A stretch of DNA of 64,000 nt, from the NCBI RefSeq assembly GCF_004006175.1, contig NZ_CP033219.1:1488001-1552000 (forward strand), read 5' to 3'. Shown here one piece after another: positions 8,028-17,449 of the stretch (the first letter of the stretch is position 1; every line of letters starts with the position of its first letter). The translations under genes were made by a program, and so were the position numbers. The notes under the pieces were generated by a model, which ran no database searches, was not told the DNA's origin, and was given only the letters and a program-made list of their open reading frames with translations. Origin of the DNA: Parasedimentitalea marina (lineage in GTDB: Bacteria > Pseudomonadota > Alphaproteobacteria > Rhodobacterales > Rhodobacteraceae).

Positions 8028-9560
8028 CTACCTATACAATTTTTCGCCAAGATACGCTTGGAGACGCCATTTGCGAAAGCCCCAATCGCGCCAATCGCTG
8101 ATTGGTTCAAAAATAGGCCTACCGTAATGGTATCCCATACACATGCGAGTTCCTGTTTTCCGGTCTTGTTCCAAGATCAAAGGCAATGCTTGCTCGCCCA
8201 GTTCGCATATGTATCTTTCATCAAACCGGTTTTCAGCAGTGGCGTTTTGCAAATTGTAACTCGCAATCACATAGGCAAAATTCACGAAACAGCACAGATA
8301 AAGTGTCGCTGCTAGAACCACCAAATTGGAGCGAACCAACCACGAAATGCTCTTTGATTGTGACACTTGCACAAGTGTCAGGATCAGCCCTGCGAAGACC
8401 AGCAGCATCCAAATAAAGGCCGAAACCCGTAGGTAGGTCAGCGTATAGGCGTCGACATATAGGCTTAGCCGGTATGCCGCAGTGATGACCAGAAACAGAT
8501 TTTGGCCAAGCCATAGGTACAGCAGTTTCTGCTGAAAACGGTTCTCCTTGATCATCTTGTGGGTGGCGATTGCAAACACACCGGCAATCAGGGCTGTCGC
8601 GACCAACGGATAGGCTCCGCGATGGGCATAGCGGGCAAATGTCATTCCATCGGGCAAGGACATCCCACCCGTCAACACGCCGATGTCCATCACGGTTTGA
8701 ACCAGAAAAAGAACATTGAAAAGTATAAGGGAGTTTCTGACCGACTCTGCGTTCACGATTGACGACAACCAGGGTGACCGAGTGGAGGCAAACTCTGGCG
8801 CTTTTGCCACGGGGCCCAGCCATTTCTCACGCAGGTTCAGATAGGGCCAGATCAGCGATGCTGTGGCAATCCAGAATAAGCCACGCCAGATTTGCTTGGG
8901 TGACAAAAACTCTAGCGCTGCAAACTGGTCAAGAAACCGTTCCAGTATTGGATTGGCAGAGGTGAGAAGAAACAGGAAGACCAGCCCGATAGACAGCGGC
9001 AGGATCAGGGCCTTGGTTTGCTGCTTGAGATCTACTTTTGTTTGGGCTCCTTTTATCTCACCGGCAATCGTCACGGGCAGCACAAACGGTCCAACGATTG
9101 AGAGACGCAGGAATGCCCATGCGGCCTGCCACCACTCGATAACCCGTCCATAGGCAACCCAAACAATCAGAACGATGATCCCAATGACCGTGAACAGAAA
9201 TGACATGGGCTGAAGCTGTTCCACCACTGGCAGGTTGCAGGCCAGCTCAAACACAAATGCAGTCACTGTTTCGCGTCGGCTGGCACCTCCTGGTTTGAGC
9301 GCCAGAATGGATGACGATAGGGCCAGGGCAAACAGAACGACGGACAGTCCAAGGTTTTGCTGCCAGAACAACCAGTCCGCTAGCAGAGTGAGGAGGGCAA
9401 GAGCTGGGAAGGCCCAGGGGTGTCGCTTGACGAAACTTGCGGATCTTGGAATCTGATCTCGACTGCTGCCATCCACTGCATTGGTGCTATCACTGGCTAG
9501 CCACCATCCATCTTGCTGTATGCAATCGGGAACGCCATTGATCACAAGTTGCCTGCTCAT
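8028..9560 (-). CDS. DUF4173-type multipass membrane protein
   Basis: A 510-residue polytopic membrane protein. The N-terminus (about 60 residues) is cytoplasmic-looking, followed by roughly eleven hydrophobic segments. The block LPDGMTFARYAHRGAYPL, with adjacent VQTVMDIGVLTGG, is the signature I associate with DUF4173 (family assignment from memory). The C-terminal ~70 residues are hydrophilic. I placed the start at ATG 9560 because GGAG precedes it at normal spacing; 67 codons upstream are open but look noncoding. It heads the operon with the response regulator and kinase, suggesting it is either the system's effector or an accessory sensor. Molecular function is unknown. Confidence 0.82.
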   Translation of the reverse strand: MSRQLVINGVPDCIQQDGWWLASDSTNAVDGSSRDQIPRSASFVKRHPWAFPALALLTLLADWLFWQQNLGLSVVLFALALSSSILALKPGGASRRETVTAFVFELACNLPVVEQLQPMSFLFTVIGIIVLIVWVAYGRVIEWWQAAWAFLRLSIVGPFVLPVTIAGEIKGAQTKVDLKQQTKALILPLSIGLVFLFLLTSANPILERFLDQFAALEFLSPKQIWRGLFWIATASLIWPYLNLREKWLGPVAKAPEFASTRSPWLSSIVNAESVRNSLILFNVLFLVQTVMDIGVLTGGMSLPDGMTFARYAHRGAYPLVATALIAGVFAIATHKMIKENRFQQKLLYLWLGQNLFLVITAAYRLSLYVDAYTLTYLRVSAFIWMLLVFAGLILTLVQVSQSKSISWLVRSNLVVLAATLYLCCFVNFAYVIASYNLQNATAENRFDERYICELGEQALPLILEQDRKTGTRMCMGYHYGRPIFEPISDWRDWGFRKWRLQAYLGEKLYR

Positions 9561-9928
9561 CACTGTTCTCCAAGAAATCACTTTGTTTTCAAGGAAACTA
9601 ATGAGCGAGAAATTTGCACTTCCCGTTCGCAACTCGTGCAGATGAAGAGCTAATTTCGTGCAGAGATTGTGCAGGCCTAACCTACTGACCCGTGTCCGAC
9701 CAAAGACCAAGTGGCATGCAGTAATAACCCGGTCGAACGACCATTGTTCAACTACAAGCATTCGGGAGGCTAAGTTATAGCATTCAATCCAAGTTCAATC
9801 GCTTTACCAACTTGCACAGTGACGAGGCCCCGCATCCTGTTGCGCGGACAATGATTTTGAAACGTTTAGGATGTCCGCTTGGTATGAGGGGCGCTGCCAG
9901 CTCTGTTGTCAGAAAATCGGCGCAGGAT
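9561..9928. other. Promoter-containing intergenic region before the DUF4173 operon
   Basis: This 368-base stretch separates the DUF4173 start codon from the 3' end of mtlK. It holds the phased repeats described separately (9636-9674). I see no convincing small gene. No classical hairpin plus T-run was evident after mtlK, whose transcript runs into this region. Confidence 0.6.
9636..9674 (-). promoter_or_regulatory. Phased direct repeats, candidate response-regulator binding box
   Basis: On the plus strand GTGCAG occurs at 9636-9641, 9658-9663 and 9669-9674, i.e. CTGCAC on the minus strand with start-to-start spacings of 22 and 11 bp. The intervening 11-bp register (9647-9652) holds a weaker match. 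OmpR/PhoB-family regulators typically bind tandem repeats with an 11-bp period, and the repeats lie 76-115 nt upstream of the operon encoding such a regulator. Binding is inferred, not shown. Confidence 0.5.
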
Positions 9929-11389
9929 CTACTCATTCGCTTTGCGAAGATAACGTTGTATCACGTGGCGCGGGCCTTGTGTCCAGAGCTCCCCCATCTG
10001 ACGCGTAAAGGCATTTGCAAAACGGTCGTTCGCGGCCAGATCGCCAAAAACATCCCGAATGCTTAAAAACGCGGCAGGGTCAGATTTACTGGCCAAGGCG
10101 GCGGTGGAAAGCCGATCTGCCCGGGCGTCCTCAACCACAAATCCCGGTTGGGCGCAGTACAGGCACCACAGCGCCACCTCCAATGTAAGTCCTTCAATAT
10201 CAGTGTCTTTTGCCAGAGCATCGGTGATGGTTGGAAACACGAATTTTGGTTGACGGTTCGACCCATCCTGGCACAGCCGCGCGATGGTGTCGCCGATGGC
10301 CGGGTTGGCAAAGCGGGAGACACAGGTTTCGAGGTAGGCGTCGAAGTCCACTCCGGCGATCGGCTGAAGTACCGGAATAACTTCGCGCCGCATAAGTTGA
10401 ACGAGCCAGGATGCGATATCCGGATCTGCCATGGCGTCATGTACGTACTGGTGTCCTAGCAACGCAGCCGGATAAGCAATGGCCGCATGACCGGCGTTCA
10501 GGATGCGCAGTTTCATGGTCTCGTAGGGCACTACGTTGTCCACAAATTCAACGCCGACCTGTTCCAGCGCTGGGCGCCCCAGTGGAAAGTTGTCTTCCAT
10601 GACCCATTGCCGGAAGGGTTCGCAGACAACAGGGGAGGCATCTTCGATACCGAACGTATCTCTGACCATATCTATTTCGCGCTGTGATGTGCCGGGCGTG
10701 ATGCAATCGACCATTGAATTTGGAAAGGCCACGTTTTCGGACACCCAGTCCCGCAGATCCGGCGAGATCAGGTTGGCAAGCCCTTCGATGCTTTGGCGTG
10801 TGACCTGGCCGTTTTCAGGAAGGTTATCGCAGGACAGGATGGTAAAGGGCGCATGACCGAGAGAATGGCGTAATTGCAGCCCTGCCAAAAGCAACCCGAA
10901 CACGGTTTGCGGTGCTCCGGGATTGGCGGCGTCGCGGACAATCTCTTGATGATCTGCGTCAAACCCACCCGCAGCATCGACGAAATAGCCGCCTTCGGTG
11001 ATGGTCAGCGACACAATTCGGATCGCCGGATCGGCCAATTTGTTAATCAGCGTCTCGCCGTCAACGTCAAGAAAATCTATCATTGCCCCGTTGATGCCAG
11101 CTGATAATCCATGGGGATCAAGTTCGACTACGGTGGTCAGCCAGTCTTGATCCTGCATCAGCAACCGGCGATCGGCGTCGAAACTTTTGACCCCGGCACC
11201 AATAATTGCCCAGTCGAGATCTCGACCGGTATTGAACAGCTTGTCGAGATAGACTGCCTGATGCGCACGATGAAAATTTCCGACGCCTATGTGTAGGATC
11301 CCGGGGGATAAATCCTTTCGGTGGTAGGACGGACGGGCAACCGTTTCGGGTAGCTTGTCGAGGGTAGAGAGGGACAGTTTCATTTGCAT
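9929..11389 (-). CDS. mtlK: Mannitol dehydrogenase family protein (long-chain polyol dehydrogenase)
   Basis: A 486-residue NAD-dependent polyol dehydrogenase, expected to oxidise mannitol to fructose (and possibly other polyols). Near the N-terminus LHIGVGNFHRAHQAVYLD is the family's nucleotide-binding block. Downstream the conserved catalytic-domain segment MKLRILNAGHAAIAYPAALLG contains the Lys-Asn-His arrangement of the family. Three ATGs compete: 11401, 11389 and 11383. I use 11389, which overlaps the smoS stop as TGATG. It is the last gene of the polyol operon, matching the Rhodobacter sphaeroides smo/mtlK order. Confidence 0.92.
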   Translation of the reverse strand: MQMKLSLSTLDKLPETVARPSYHRKDLSPGILHIGVGNFHRAHQAVYLDKLFNTGRDLDWAIIGAGVKSFDADRRLLMQDQDWLTTVVELDPHGLSAGINGAMIDFLDVDGETLINKLADPAIRIVSLTITEGGYFVDAAGGFDADHQEIVRDAANPGAPQTVFGLLLAGLQLRHSLGHAPFTILSCDNLPENGQVTRQSIEGLANLISPDLRDWVSENVAFPNSMVDCITPGTSQREIDMVRDTFGIEDASPVVCEPFRQWVMEDNFPLGRPALEQVGVEFVDNVVPYETMKLRILNAGHAAIAYPAALLGHQYVHDAMADPDIASWLVQLMRREVIPVLQPIAGVDFDAYLETCVSRFANPAIGDTIARLCQDGSNRQPKFVFPTITDALAKDTDIEGLTLEVALWCLYCAQPGFVVEDARADRLSTAALASKSDPAAFLSIRDVFGDLAANDRFANAFTRQMGELWTQGPRHVIQRYLRKANE

Positions 11390-12162
11390 CAGCTTGTCCA
11401 TTGTCCGCCATCGACATTATATGTTTGCGCGACGATATAATCGGCTTCTTGGCTTGCCAGAAAGATCGCCATACCAGTCAAGTCCTGCGCCGATCCCATG
11501 CGCCCATAAGGAACGGCGTCACCGACCTCTTTCCTTTTTTGGCCCGGAGCCTTGTTCTCATATTTAGCAAAGAAGGCGTCGACACCGTCCCAGTGTTCTC
11601 CCTCCACCACACCTGGTGATATCGCGTTCACGTTGATCCCATGCTGGATGAGGTTCAGTCCCGCGGACTGCGTCAGGCTGATCACTGCGGCCTTGGTTGC
11701 ACAGTATACGGCTACCAGCGGTTCGCCGCGCCGTCCTGCCTGGCTGGCCATGTTGATGATTTTGCCACCACCGCCACGTGCGATCATGTGCCGGGCCACA
11801 GATTGCAGGGTGAACAGCGTACCGCTTACATTGATGTCAAAGGCCCGCTGAAAGTCTGAGCGATCGATTTCAGTGATAGGGGCGGCCGTAAATAGAGCCG
11901 CATTGTTGATCAGAATATCAATCCGCCCAAACGTCTCGACGGTACGGTCCACGGCCCGGTCAATACTCTCCTGTTGGGTCACGTCCATTTCCACAGCCAT
12001 CGCCGCTTTGCCGATCTGCGCTGCAGCACGGCGGGCGCGGTCAATATCGATGTCAGCAATGGCTACCCGCGCTCCTTCGCGCACATAGGCCTCAGCAAAA
12101 GCCAATCCAATCCCACGTGCCGCTCCGGTTATCAGGGCCGTTTTTCCGTCGAGCCGTTTCAT
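11389..12162 (-). CDS. smoS: Short-chain dehydrogenase, sorbitol dehydrogenase (SmoS type)
   Basis: A 257-residue classical SDR. The Rossmann motif is TGAARGIG, followed by NNAALF, and the catalytic Ser-Tyr-Lys set (NMASQAG, with YCATKAA). It strongly resembles the sorbitol/galactitol dehydrogenase SmoS (PolS) of Rhodobacter, which oxidises D-glucitol to D-fructose with NAD. Its start overlaps the smoK stop as ATGA and its stop overlaps mtlK as TGATG, so the three genes are translationally coupled. Polyol specificity beyond the SmoS likeness and context cannot be confirmed from sequence. Confidence 0.92.
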   Translation of the reverse strand: MKRLDGKTALITGAARGIGLAFAEAYVREGARVAIADIDIDRARRAAAQIGKAAMAVEMDVTQQESIDRAVDRTVETFGRIDILINNAALFTAAPITEIDRSDFQRAFDINVSGTLFTLQSVARHMIARGGGGKIINMASQAGRRGEPLVAVYCATKAAVISLTQSAGLNLIQHGINVNAISPGVVEGEHWDGVDAFFAKYENKAPGQKRKEVGDAVPYGRMGSAQDLTGMAIFLASQEADYIVAQTYNVDGGQWTS

Positions 12163-13163
12163 GTGATCCTCAATCCCTGCGCATCGAACCTGTGGAACTG
12201 ATCCGCTCTGGGTGTCAGATGGATACGGTCGCCATGTTTGAAGTTCACCTCGCCGGGCGCGCGCACGGTAATCATGTCTGCAAGCCCGGTGTCATGAACG
12301 TGGAAAAAAGTATCTGATCCCAGATGCTCGGCGACACCCACTTTGCCCTGCCACAACCCGTCGGTTTCGCTTACATCGATATGTTCTGGACGAATGCCGA
12401 TTGTATGGGCGTTGTGTTTGGCGGCCTCAGCCCCTTCGATGAGGTTCATTTTGGGTGACCCGATGAACCCGGCGACAAAAATGTTACGCGGTGTTTTGTA
12501 TAGTTCTAGCGGCGAGCCTACCTGTTCGATGAAACCAGCCCGCAAAACCACGATCTTGTCGGCCATGGTCATAGCCTCGACTTGGTCATGCGTGACGTAG
12601 ACCATCGTTGTGGCCAGCCGCTTGTGCAGCTCGCTGATTTCAAGCCGCATACCGACGCGCAGTGCTGCGTCGAGGTTTGATAGCGGTTCGTCAAAAAGAA
12701 ACGCCGAAGGCTCGCGCACGATGGCACGCCCGATGGCGACCCGCTGTCGTTGACCGCCAGACAGTTGCCCGGGCTTGCGGTCCAGATAATCGGCCAGATT
12801 CAGCGCAGCCGCTGCCTGTTCGATCCGTCGGTCCTGTTCGGCCTGCTCGATTTTGGCCATTCGCATTGGAAAGGCGATGTTCTTGCGCACGCTCATATGC
12901 GGATAAAGCGCATAGGATTGAAATACCATTGCCAGTCCACGCTTGGCAGGCGGTATATTTGTCGCGTCTATTCCGTCAATTTTTATAGTACCCGAAGTGA
13001 TGTCTTCTAGCCCTGCAATCAGTCGCAGCAATGTGGATTTGCCGCAACCTGATGGGCCGACAAACACTGTGAACTCTCCGTCATGAATGGTCAGGTCCAG
13101 AGGCGGAATGACTTGAATGTCGCCAAAGCTTTTTGTGACCTTCTCAAGCGTGATCTGTCCCAT
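12159..13163 (-). CDS. smoK: Polyol ABC transporter ATP-binding protein
   Basis: A 334-residue MalK-like ATPase that would energise polyol uptake through SmoF/SmoG. It has Walker [11 protein letters not shown]-loop [15 protein letters not shown] signature [14 protein letters not shown], Walker [13 protein letters not shown] and switch His in VYVTHDQ. A C-terminal TOBE-type domain (about residues 235-334) includes [10 protein letters not shown]. The gene sits between permease smoG and dehydrogenase smoS, overlapping the latter by 4 nt. Confidence 0.95.
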   Translation of the reverse strand: MGQITLEKVTKSFGDIQVIPPLDLTIHDGEFTVFVGPSGCGKSTLLRLIAGLEDITSGTIKIDGIDATNIPPAKRGLAMVFQSYALYPHMSVRKNIAFPMRMAKIEQAEQDRRIEQAAAALNLADYLDRKPGQLSGGQRQRVAIGRAIVREPSAFLFDEPLSNLDAALRVGMRLEISELHKRLATTMVYVTHDQVEAMTMADKIVVLRAGFIEQVGSPLELYKTPRNIFVAGFIGSPKMNLIEGAEAAKHNAHTIGIRPEHIDVSETDGLWQGKVGVAEHLGSDTFFHVHDTGLADMITVRAPGEVNFKHGDRIHLTPRADQFHRFDAQGLRIT

Positions 13164-13174
13164 AGTAGTAGTCC

Positions 13175-14005
13175 TTATTTAACCGCGCCGAAGGTAAGGC
13201 CGCTCACAAGTTGTTTCTGGCTGAACCAGCCGAGGATCAATATCGGCGCAATCGCCATGGTGGAGGCTGCGCTGAGTTTGGCGTAAAACAGCCCTTCGGG
13301 GCTGGAATAACTGGCAATGAAGGCGGTAAGCGGTGCTGCCTTGGCTGCCGTTAAGTTGAGGGTCCAGAAGGCTTCATTCCAGGCCAGGATGACATTCAAG
13401 AGCAGTGTGGACGCGATTCCGGGAATGGCCATTGGCGTGAGGACATAGAGGATTTCTTCGCGCAAGCTGGCACCATCCATTCGCGCTGCTTCCAGAATTT
13501 CCCCCGGGATTTCCTTGAAGTAAGTGTAGAGCATCCACACGATAATCGGCAGGTTGATCAGCATCAGCACAATCGTCAGACCGATCTTGGTATCCAGAAG
13601 ACCCATTTTGATGAAGATCAGGTAGATCGGGTAGAGTACGCCAACAGCAGGTAGCATCTTGGTCGACAGCATCCAGAGCAGGATATCCTTGGTTCGTTTC
13701 GACGGTACAAAGGCCATCGACCAGGCGGCGGGCACCGCGATTAGGATCCCGAGCAGCGTTGATCCTCCGGCGATAATCACCGAGTTCCACAGGAACCGCA
13801 TATAGTTGGAGCGGTCCATGACTGCTGCGTAGTTTTCCAGCGTCCAGTCAAATGCCAGAAAGACTGGCGGATCGGCGATGGCAGTGGCCTCGGTCTTGAA
13901 ACTGGTTAAGACCGTCCAGAGGATTGGGAAGAATATCAGCAGCCCAACAGCCCAGGCGGCCAGAGTGTTGATCATCTTTCGTTGATTGGTAACGGTGCGG
14001 GCCAT
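13175..14005 (-). CDS. smoG: Polyol ABC transporter permease, MalG type
   Basis: A 276-residue inner-membrane permease with about six helices. The cytoplasmic EAA loop reads [20 protein letters not shown], which docks to the ATPase. The N-terminal helix follows a short basic segment. ATG 14005 is preceded by AGGAG, somewhat distant. It lies 15 nt after smoF and 11 nt before smoK on the minus strand. By operon context it forms the membrane channel for sorbitol/mannitol with SmoF. Confidence 0.93.
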   Translation of the reverse strand: MARTVTNQRKMINTLAAWAVGLLIFFPILWTVLTSFKTEATAIADPPVFLAFDWTLENYAAVMDRSNYMRFLWNSVIIAGGSTLLGILIAVPAAWSMAFVPSKRTKDILLWMLSTKMLPAVGVLYPIYLIFIKMGLLDTKIGLTIVLMLINLPIIVWMLYTYFKEIPGEILEAARMDGASLREEILYVLTPMAIPGIASTLLLNVILAWNEAFWTLNLTAAKAAPLTAFIASYSSPEGLFYAKLSAASTMAIAPILILGWFSQKQLVSGLTFGAVK

Positions 14006-14020
14006 GGTTTTGTATGCTCC

Positions 14021-14887
14021 TCAAGCGTCCAGGTTCTTGCCGACAATGCGCATCAGAAAGATGGCAATGATGTTGGCGAGGATGACGGCGTAGATACCTC
14101 CGGCAGAGCCGAGACCGATGTTTTGGCTTTCAAGCACCCGCTGAAAGATCAGGTAGGACAGTGTCCGGGTTCCAAATGCACCACCGGTGGTCACGAAGAT
14201 TTCTGCAAAGATCGACAGAAGAAAGATTGTCTGGATCAGGATCACAATTGTAAGTGCGCGACCAAGGTGGGGCAGGGTGATAAAGCCGAACCTGGCAAGT
14301 GGCGGAGCGCCGTCCATTTCAGCCGCTTCAAGCTGTTCACTGTCCAACGACTGGATTGCCGTTAGCAGGATCAGCGTCGCAAAAGGCAACCATTGCCACG
14401 ACACGATCATGATGATCGACTGGATTGAGGCTTGGCTCAGCCATTCAACAGGCGTTAGGCCGAATATTTTCCATATATGTGCAAAAAGGCCGTTCACCGG
14501 GTCCATGAACATGTTCTTCCAGACCAATGCAGAAACCGTTGGCATGACAAAGAACGGTGCGATTACCAAAATACGGACAATGCCCTGTCCCCACATCGGT
14601 TGGTTTAGAAGTATCGCCAACAGAACACCGAAGACAACGGTTATGATCAGCACGCCTCCGACGATGATCAGTGTTGTCAAAACGGATGGCCAAAATGCAC
14701 TGGAAGTGACAAAGCGGGTGTAGTTGTCGAACCCAACCCAGCCCAGATCCCCGCCGCGCAGTGGCAGATATTTCTTAAACGAAAACAAAAGCGTCATAGA
14801 CAGCGGCACCAGCATCCAACCAAGCAGCAGGATTACCGCCGGGGCCATCATCAGTCTTGCGGCGTATCTTGAGTGTTGTGTCGCCAC
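14021..14887 (-). CDS. smoF: Polyol ABC transporter permease, MalF type (GTG start)
   Basis: A 288-residue permease with about six transmembrane helices. The EAA motif is present as EAAEMDGAPPLARFGFITLP. Translation most likely starts at GTG 14887, which has GGGAG 8-9 nt upstream on the minus strand; no nearby ATG keeps the N-terminus. It is the first permease gene after the binding-protein gene, separated from it by a 108-nt region with a stem-loop. Partner of SmoG. Confidence 0.93.
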   Translation of the reverse strand: MATQHSRYAARLMMAPAVILLLGWMLVPLSMTLLFSFKKYLPLRGGDLGWVGFDNYTRFVTSSAFWPSVLTTLIIVGGVLIITVVFGVLLAILLNQPMWGQGIVRILVIAPFFVMPTVSALVWKNMFMDPVNGLFAHIWKIFGLTPVEWLSQASIQSIIMIVSWQWLPFATLILLTAIQSLDSEQLEAAEMDGAPPLARFGFITLPHLGRALTIVILIQTIFLLSIFAEIFVTTGGAFGTRTLSYLIFQRVLESQNIGLGSAGGIYAVILANIIAIFLMRIVGKNLDA

Positions 14888-14951
14888 GACAAATCTCCCT
14901 TGGGGGCAGACGATGTCTACCGATATAGCTCATTACGGGGAAAAAGGGGGC

Positions 14952-14979
14952 CAGGAGGTCGCCCAAGAGCATCCTCCTG
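14952..14979 (-). terminator. Stem-loop between smoE and smoF
   Basis: CAGGAGG (14952-14958) and CCTCCTG (14973-14979) form a perfect 7-bp stem with a 14-nt loop. In transcript sense the hairpin is followed by a C-run and T-run (GGCCCCCTTTTT). Such intercistronic stem-loops after binding-protein genes commonly attenuate or stabilise the 5' mRNA, giving more binding protein than permease. That role here is inferred. Confidence 0.55.
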
Positions 14980-14995
14980 ACTGGGAGTGGAAACC

Positions 14996-16297
14996 TTAGT
15001 AACCTGCGGCTTCCATTTCTTCAGCGGTCAAGGCCTGGGCTTTTGCCAGAGCTTCGTCGACCGACTGCTGCCCGGCGAGCGCTGCCGAAAATTCCTGCCC
15101 AACCTGCGAGGCAATCCCTGCAAACTCCGGGATGGCTGCAAACTGGACTCCGACGTAGGGGACCGGATCAACTGTTGGGTTGTTCGGGTCAGCGGATAGG
15201 ATGCTATCGAGCGTCATTTTGGCAAATGGAACGTCTGCATAGTTTGCATTCTCATAAAGCGAAGTCCGTGCACCCGGAGGTACATTGGCCCAGCCTTCTT
15301 TTGCCGCGACAAGTTCGATGTAGTCCTTCGACGTGGCCCATTCGATAAACTGCTTGGCGGCGGCTTCTTTCTGGGTCCCGGCAGGAATGCCAAGTGCCCA
15401 AGCCCAAAGCCAGTTGCCCCGTGGACCAAGGCCCGTATCAGGGGCCAGTGCAAAGCCAACCTTGTCAGCAACAGTCGAGTCGTTTGGGTTGGTTACGAAA
15501 GATGCCGCAACAGTTGCGTCGATCCACATGCCACACTTACCTTGTTGGAACAGCGACAGGTTTTCGTTGAAACCATTGGTCGAAGCGCCCGGAGGACCTG
15601 CATCGTTCATCAGATCAACATAAAACGAGAGTGTTTCCTTCCACGCCGGTTGATCAAACTGGGGCTTCCAGTCTTCGTCAAACCAACGGGCACCAAATGC
15701 GTTTGATGTGGCCGTGAGGAAGGCCATGTTCTCACCCCAGCCGGCCTTACCGCGCAGGCAGATACCATAGATTTCCCCGTCTTTGTCCGTCATTGCGCGG
15801 GCCAGCGCCGCAACTTCACTCCAGGTTGGTGCGTCAGGCATGGACATGCCCGCGGCTTCAACAAGATCAGTCCGATACATGATCATCGACGATTCACCAT
15901 AAAACGGTGCGGCGTACATCGTACCATCATGAGACAGGCCACCGCGCATTGCGGGCAGAATGTCGTCGGCGTCATAGCCTTCGGACAGATCGTCAAGCGC
16001 GACAAGCCACCCGTTCTGACCCCAAATTGGCGTCTCGTACATGCCGATTGTCATAATATCAAACGCACCGCCATGGGTGGTGATATCGGTGGTCACACGT
16101 TGGCGCAGAACGTTCTCTTCCAGCGTAACCCACTCAACGTCGTGGCCAGTTTTGGCTGTAAAATCGTCGGTGTATCCCTGCATACGGATCATGTCGCCGT
16201 TGTTCACAGTGGCGATCGTAAGTGTGTCTGAGTGAGCCGCCGTCGCTGCAAGAATTGCAGCAGCGCTCACCATGGCAATTGGTGTTTTCAGTTTCAT
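14996..16297 (-). CDS. smoE: Polyol ABC transporter periplasmic substrate-binding protein
   Basis: A 433-residue extracellular solute-binding protein (family 1). A signal peptide spans about residues 1-23 (MKLKTPIAMVSAAAILAAT...AHS). The mature protein starts with DTLTIATVNNGDM and shows the fold's DIMTIGMYETPIWGQNGWL and YRTDLVEAAG segments. ATG 16297 has an excellent AAGGGAGG site. It is the first structural gene of the smo operon, directly after the lacI-type regulator gene. Substrates are inferred to be sorbitol and mannitol from neighbours smoS and mtlK. Confidence 0.93.
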   Translation of the reverse strand: MKLKTPIAMVSAAAILAATAAHSDTLTIATVNNGDMIRMQGYTDDFTAKTGHDVEWVTLEENVLRQRVTTDITTHGGAFDIMTIGMYETPIWGQNGWLVALDDLSEGYDADDILPAMRGGLSHDGTMYAAPFYGESSMIMYRTDLVEAAGMSMPDAPTWSEVAALARAMTDKDGEIYGICLRGKAGWGENMAFLTATSNAFGARWFDEDWKPQFDQPAWKETLSFYVDLMNDAGPPGASTNGFNENLSLFQQGKCGMWIDATVAASFVTNPNDSTVADKVGFALAPDTGLGPRGNWLWAWALGIPAGTQKEAAAKQFIEWATSKDYIELVAAKEGWANVPPGARTSLYENANYADVPFAKMTLDSILSADPNNPTVDPVPYVGVQFAAIPEFAGIASQVGQEFSAALAGQQSVDEALAKAQALTAEEMEAAGY

Positions 16298-16333
16298 CCG
16301 GTGTCCTCCCTTGGTGCATTAAATGCCACACTT

Positions 16334-16363
16334 AGGCTAGTGGAGAACGTGTCTCGGCGTCAA
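16334..16363 (-). promoter_or_regulatory. Candidate smoE promoter
   Basis: On the minus strand TTGACG (16358-16363) and TAGCCT (16334-16339) are separated by 18 bp, resembling sigma-70 -35 and -10 elements. The surrounding decamer TTAGGCTAGT (16332-16341, plus strand) recurs before lacI at 17548-17557. The inferred transcription start would lie about 30 nt before the smoE ATG. Confidence 0.45.
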
Positions 16364-16369
16364 TCAAAA

Positions 16370-16385
16370 CTTTCCGCGCGTAAAG
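16370..16385. promoter_or_regulatory. Candidate LacI-family operator before smoE
   Basis: CTTTCCGCGCGTAAAG is a near-perfect 16-bp palindrome (one mismatched pair) with the central CG typical of LacI-family operators. It agrees at 14 of 16 positions with CTTTTCGCGTGTAAAG before the regulator gene itself (17515-17530). It lies 6 bp upstream of the inferred smoE -35 element. Confidence 0.6.
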
Positions 16386-16420
16386 AAATAATTTGGTTCG
16401 CGTTAATAAATTGCAATTTT

Positions 16421-17449
16421 TCAGGCAGATGCGCGCATGACTAACTTGCCCTCAAACAAGATTTCGATGCGTTCGCCGCCACGCTTTCCATCTCTGATCA
16501 GGTGCAGCAGTGTCTCGACGCTTCGTTCCGAAATTGATTCGTAGTTCTGTGCGACCGTGGTCAGCGAAGGACAGGTAAATCGCGAAAAGGGATGGTCGTC
16601 ATGCCCGGCGACCCGCAACGCGCAATCTTTGCCATGTCCAACCCGAATGCCTCTTTCATAGGCTGCAGCCAAGAAACCAATGGCCAATCGATCGTTGCTG
16701 CAAAGAACAGTGTTTGTTTTGTTCTGCTGACCATCAATCACCTGCAGGCCCCCATCAAACCCGATCTGTTCAAAATCCCAAGTGTCACCCGGCACGCGGA
16801 TGACCTGTGGCTCGTGACCCAAATCGGTCATCGCCTGCTTGTAGGCATCCCGGCGTTTGTTTGCGTTCGGGTTCAGAGGGGGCATTTCGAAGAAACAGGG
16901 CGGCTCCCCGGTGCGACACAGGTAATCCACCATCAGCGGGATGGAGTGAAAGTTGTCCAACCCGACAAATGCTTCACCGACGCCATCGATATTGGCATCA
17001 ATCAATACTGTCGGCACATCCCGGCAGAACTTTTCAATCTCATTGCGGTCTGATGCACGCCCAAGTGGCCCCAGCAGAACACCGGCCGGCTTTAGCCGTC
17101 GCAGACTGTCGAGGATGTCGTTCTCCAGCTGTTGTTCGCCGTGCGAGCTGAACAAGGTCGGCCAGAAACCCGCAGCAATGCAGCGGCGCTCGATGGTCCG
17201 GGCAATCTCGGCAAAAAAGGGATCGGCCAGGTAGGGGACCACGACACCGATGTTCTTTGTCAACTGCCTGTTCTGGTTCATTGCATAGATGTTTGGGCGA
17301 TAGTCGTATTTCTTGAGCGCCGCCTCAATGCGCTCCCTAGTCGAGGCGCGGACACTGCCGGGATCGTTGAAGTATTTTGAGACGGTCGGGCGTGAAATCC
17401 CGCTTTTCGCCGCAAACTCTTCCATATTCTTGATTTTACTAGCGCCCAT
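16421..17449 (-). CDS. LacI-family transcriptional regulator of the polyol operon
   Basis: A 342-residue regulator. The N-terminal helix-turn-helix (MEEFAAKSGISRPTVSKYF) and hinge helix region (STRERIEAALKKYDYRPN) are classical LacI. The remainder is a periplasmic-binding-protein-like effector domain (NIGVVVPYLADPFFAEIAR; LCSNDRLAIGFLAAAYERG). It lies directly upstream of smoE on the same strand, so a polyol or its product is the likely effector. Two matching operator-like palindromes (16370-16385 and 17515-17530) support control of smoE and autoregulation. ATG 17449 is preceded by GAGG. Confidence 0.9.
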   Translation of the reverse strand: MGASKIKNMEEFAAKSGISRPTVSKYFNDPGSVRASTRERIEAALKKYDYRPNIYAMNQNRQLTKNIGVVVPYLADPFFAEIARTIERRCIAAGFWPTLFSSHGEQQLENDILDSLRRLKPAGVLLGPLGRASDRNEIEKFCRDVPTVLIDANIDGVGEAFVGLDNFHSIPLMVDYLCRTGEPPCFFEMPPLNPNANKRRDAYKQAMTDLGHEPQVIRVPGDTWDFEQIGFDGGLQVIDGQQNKTNTVLCSNDRLAIGFLAAAYERGIRVGHGKDCALRVAGHDDHPFSRFTCPSLTTVAQNYESISERSVETLLHLIRDGKRGGERIEILFEGKLVMRASA

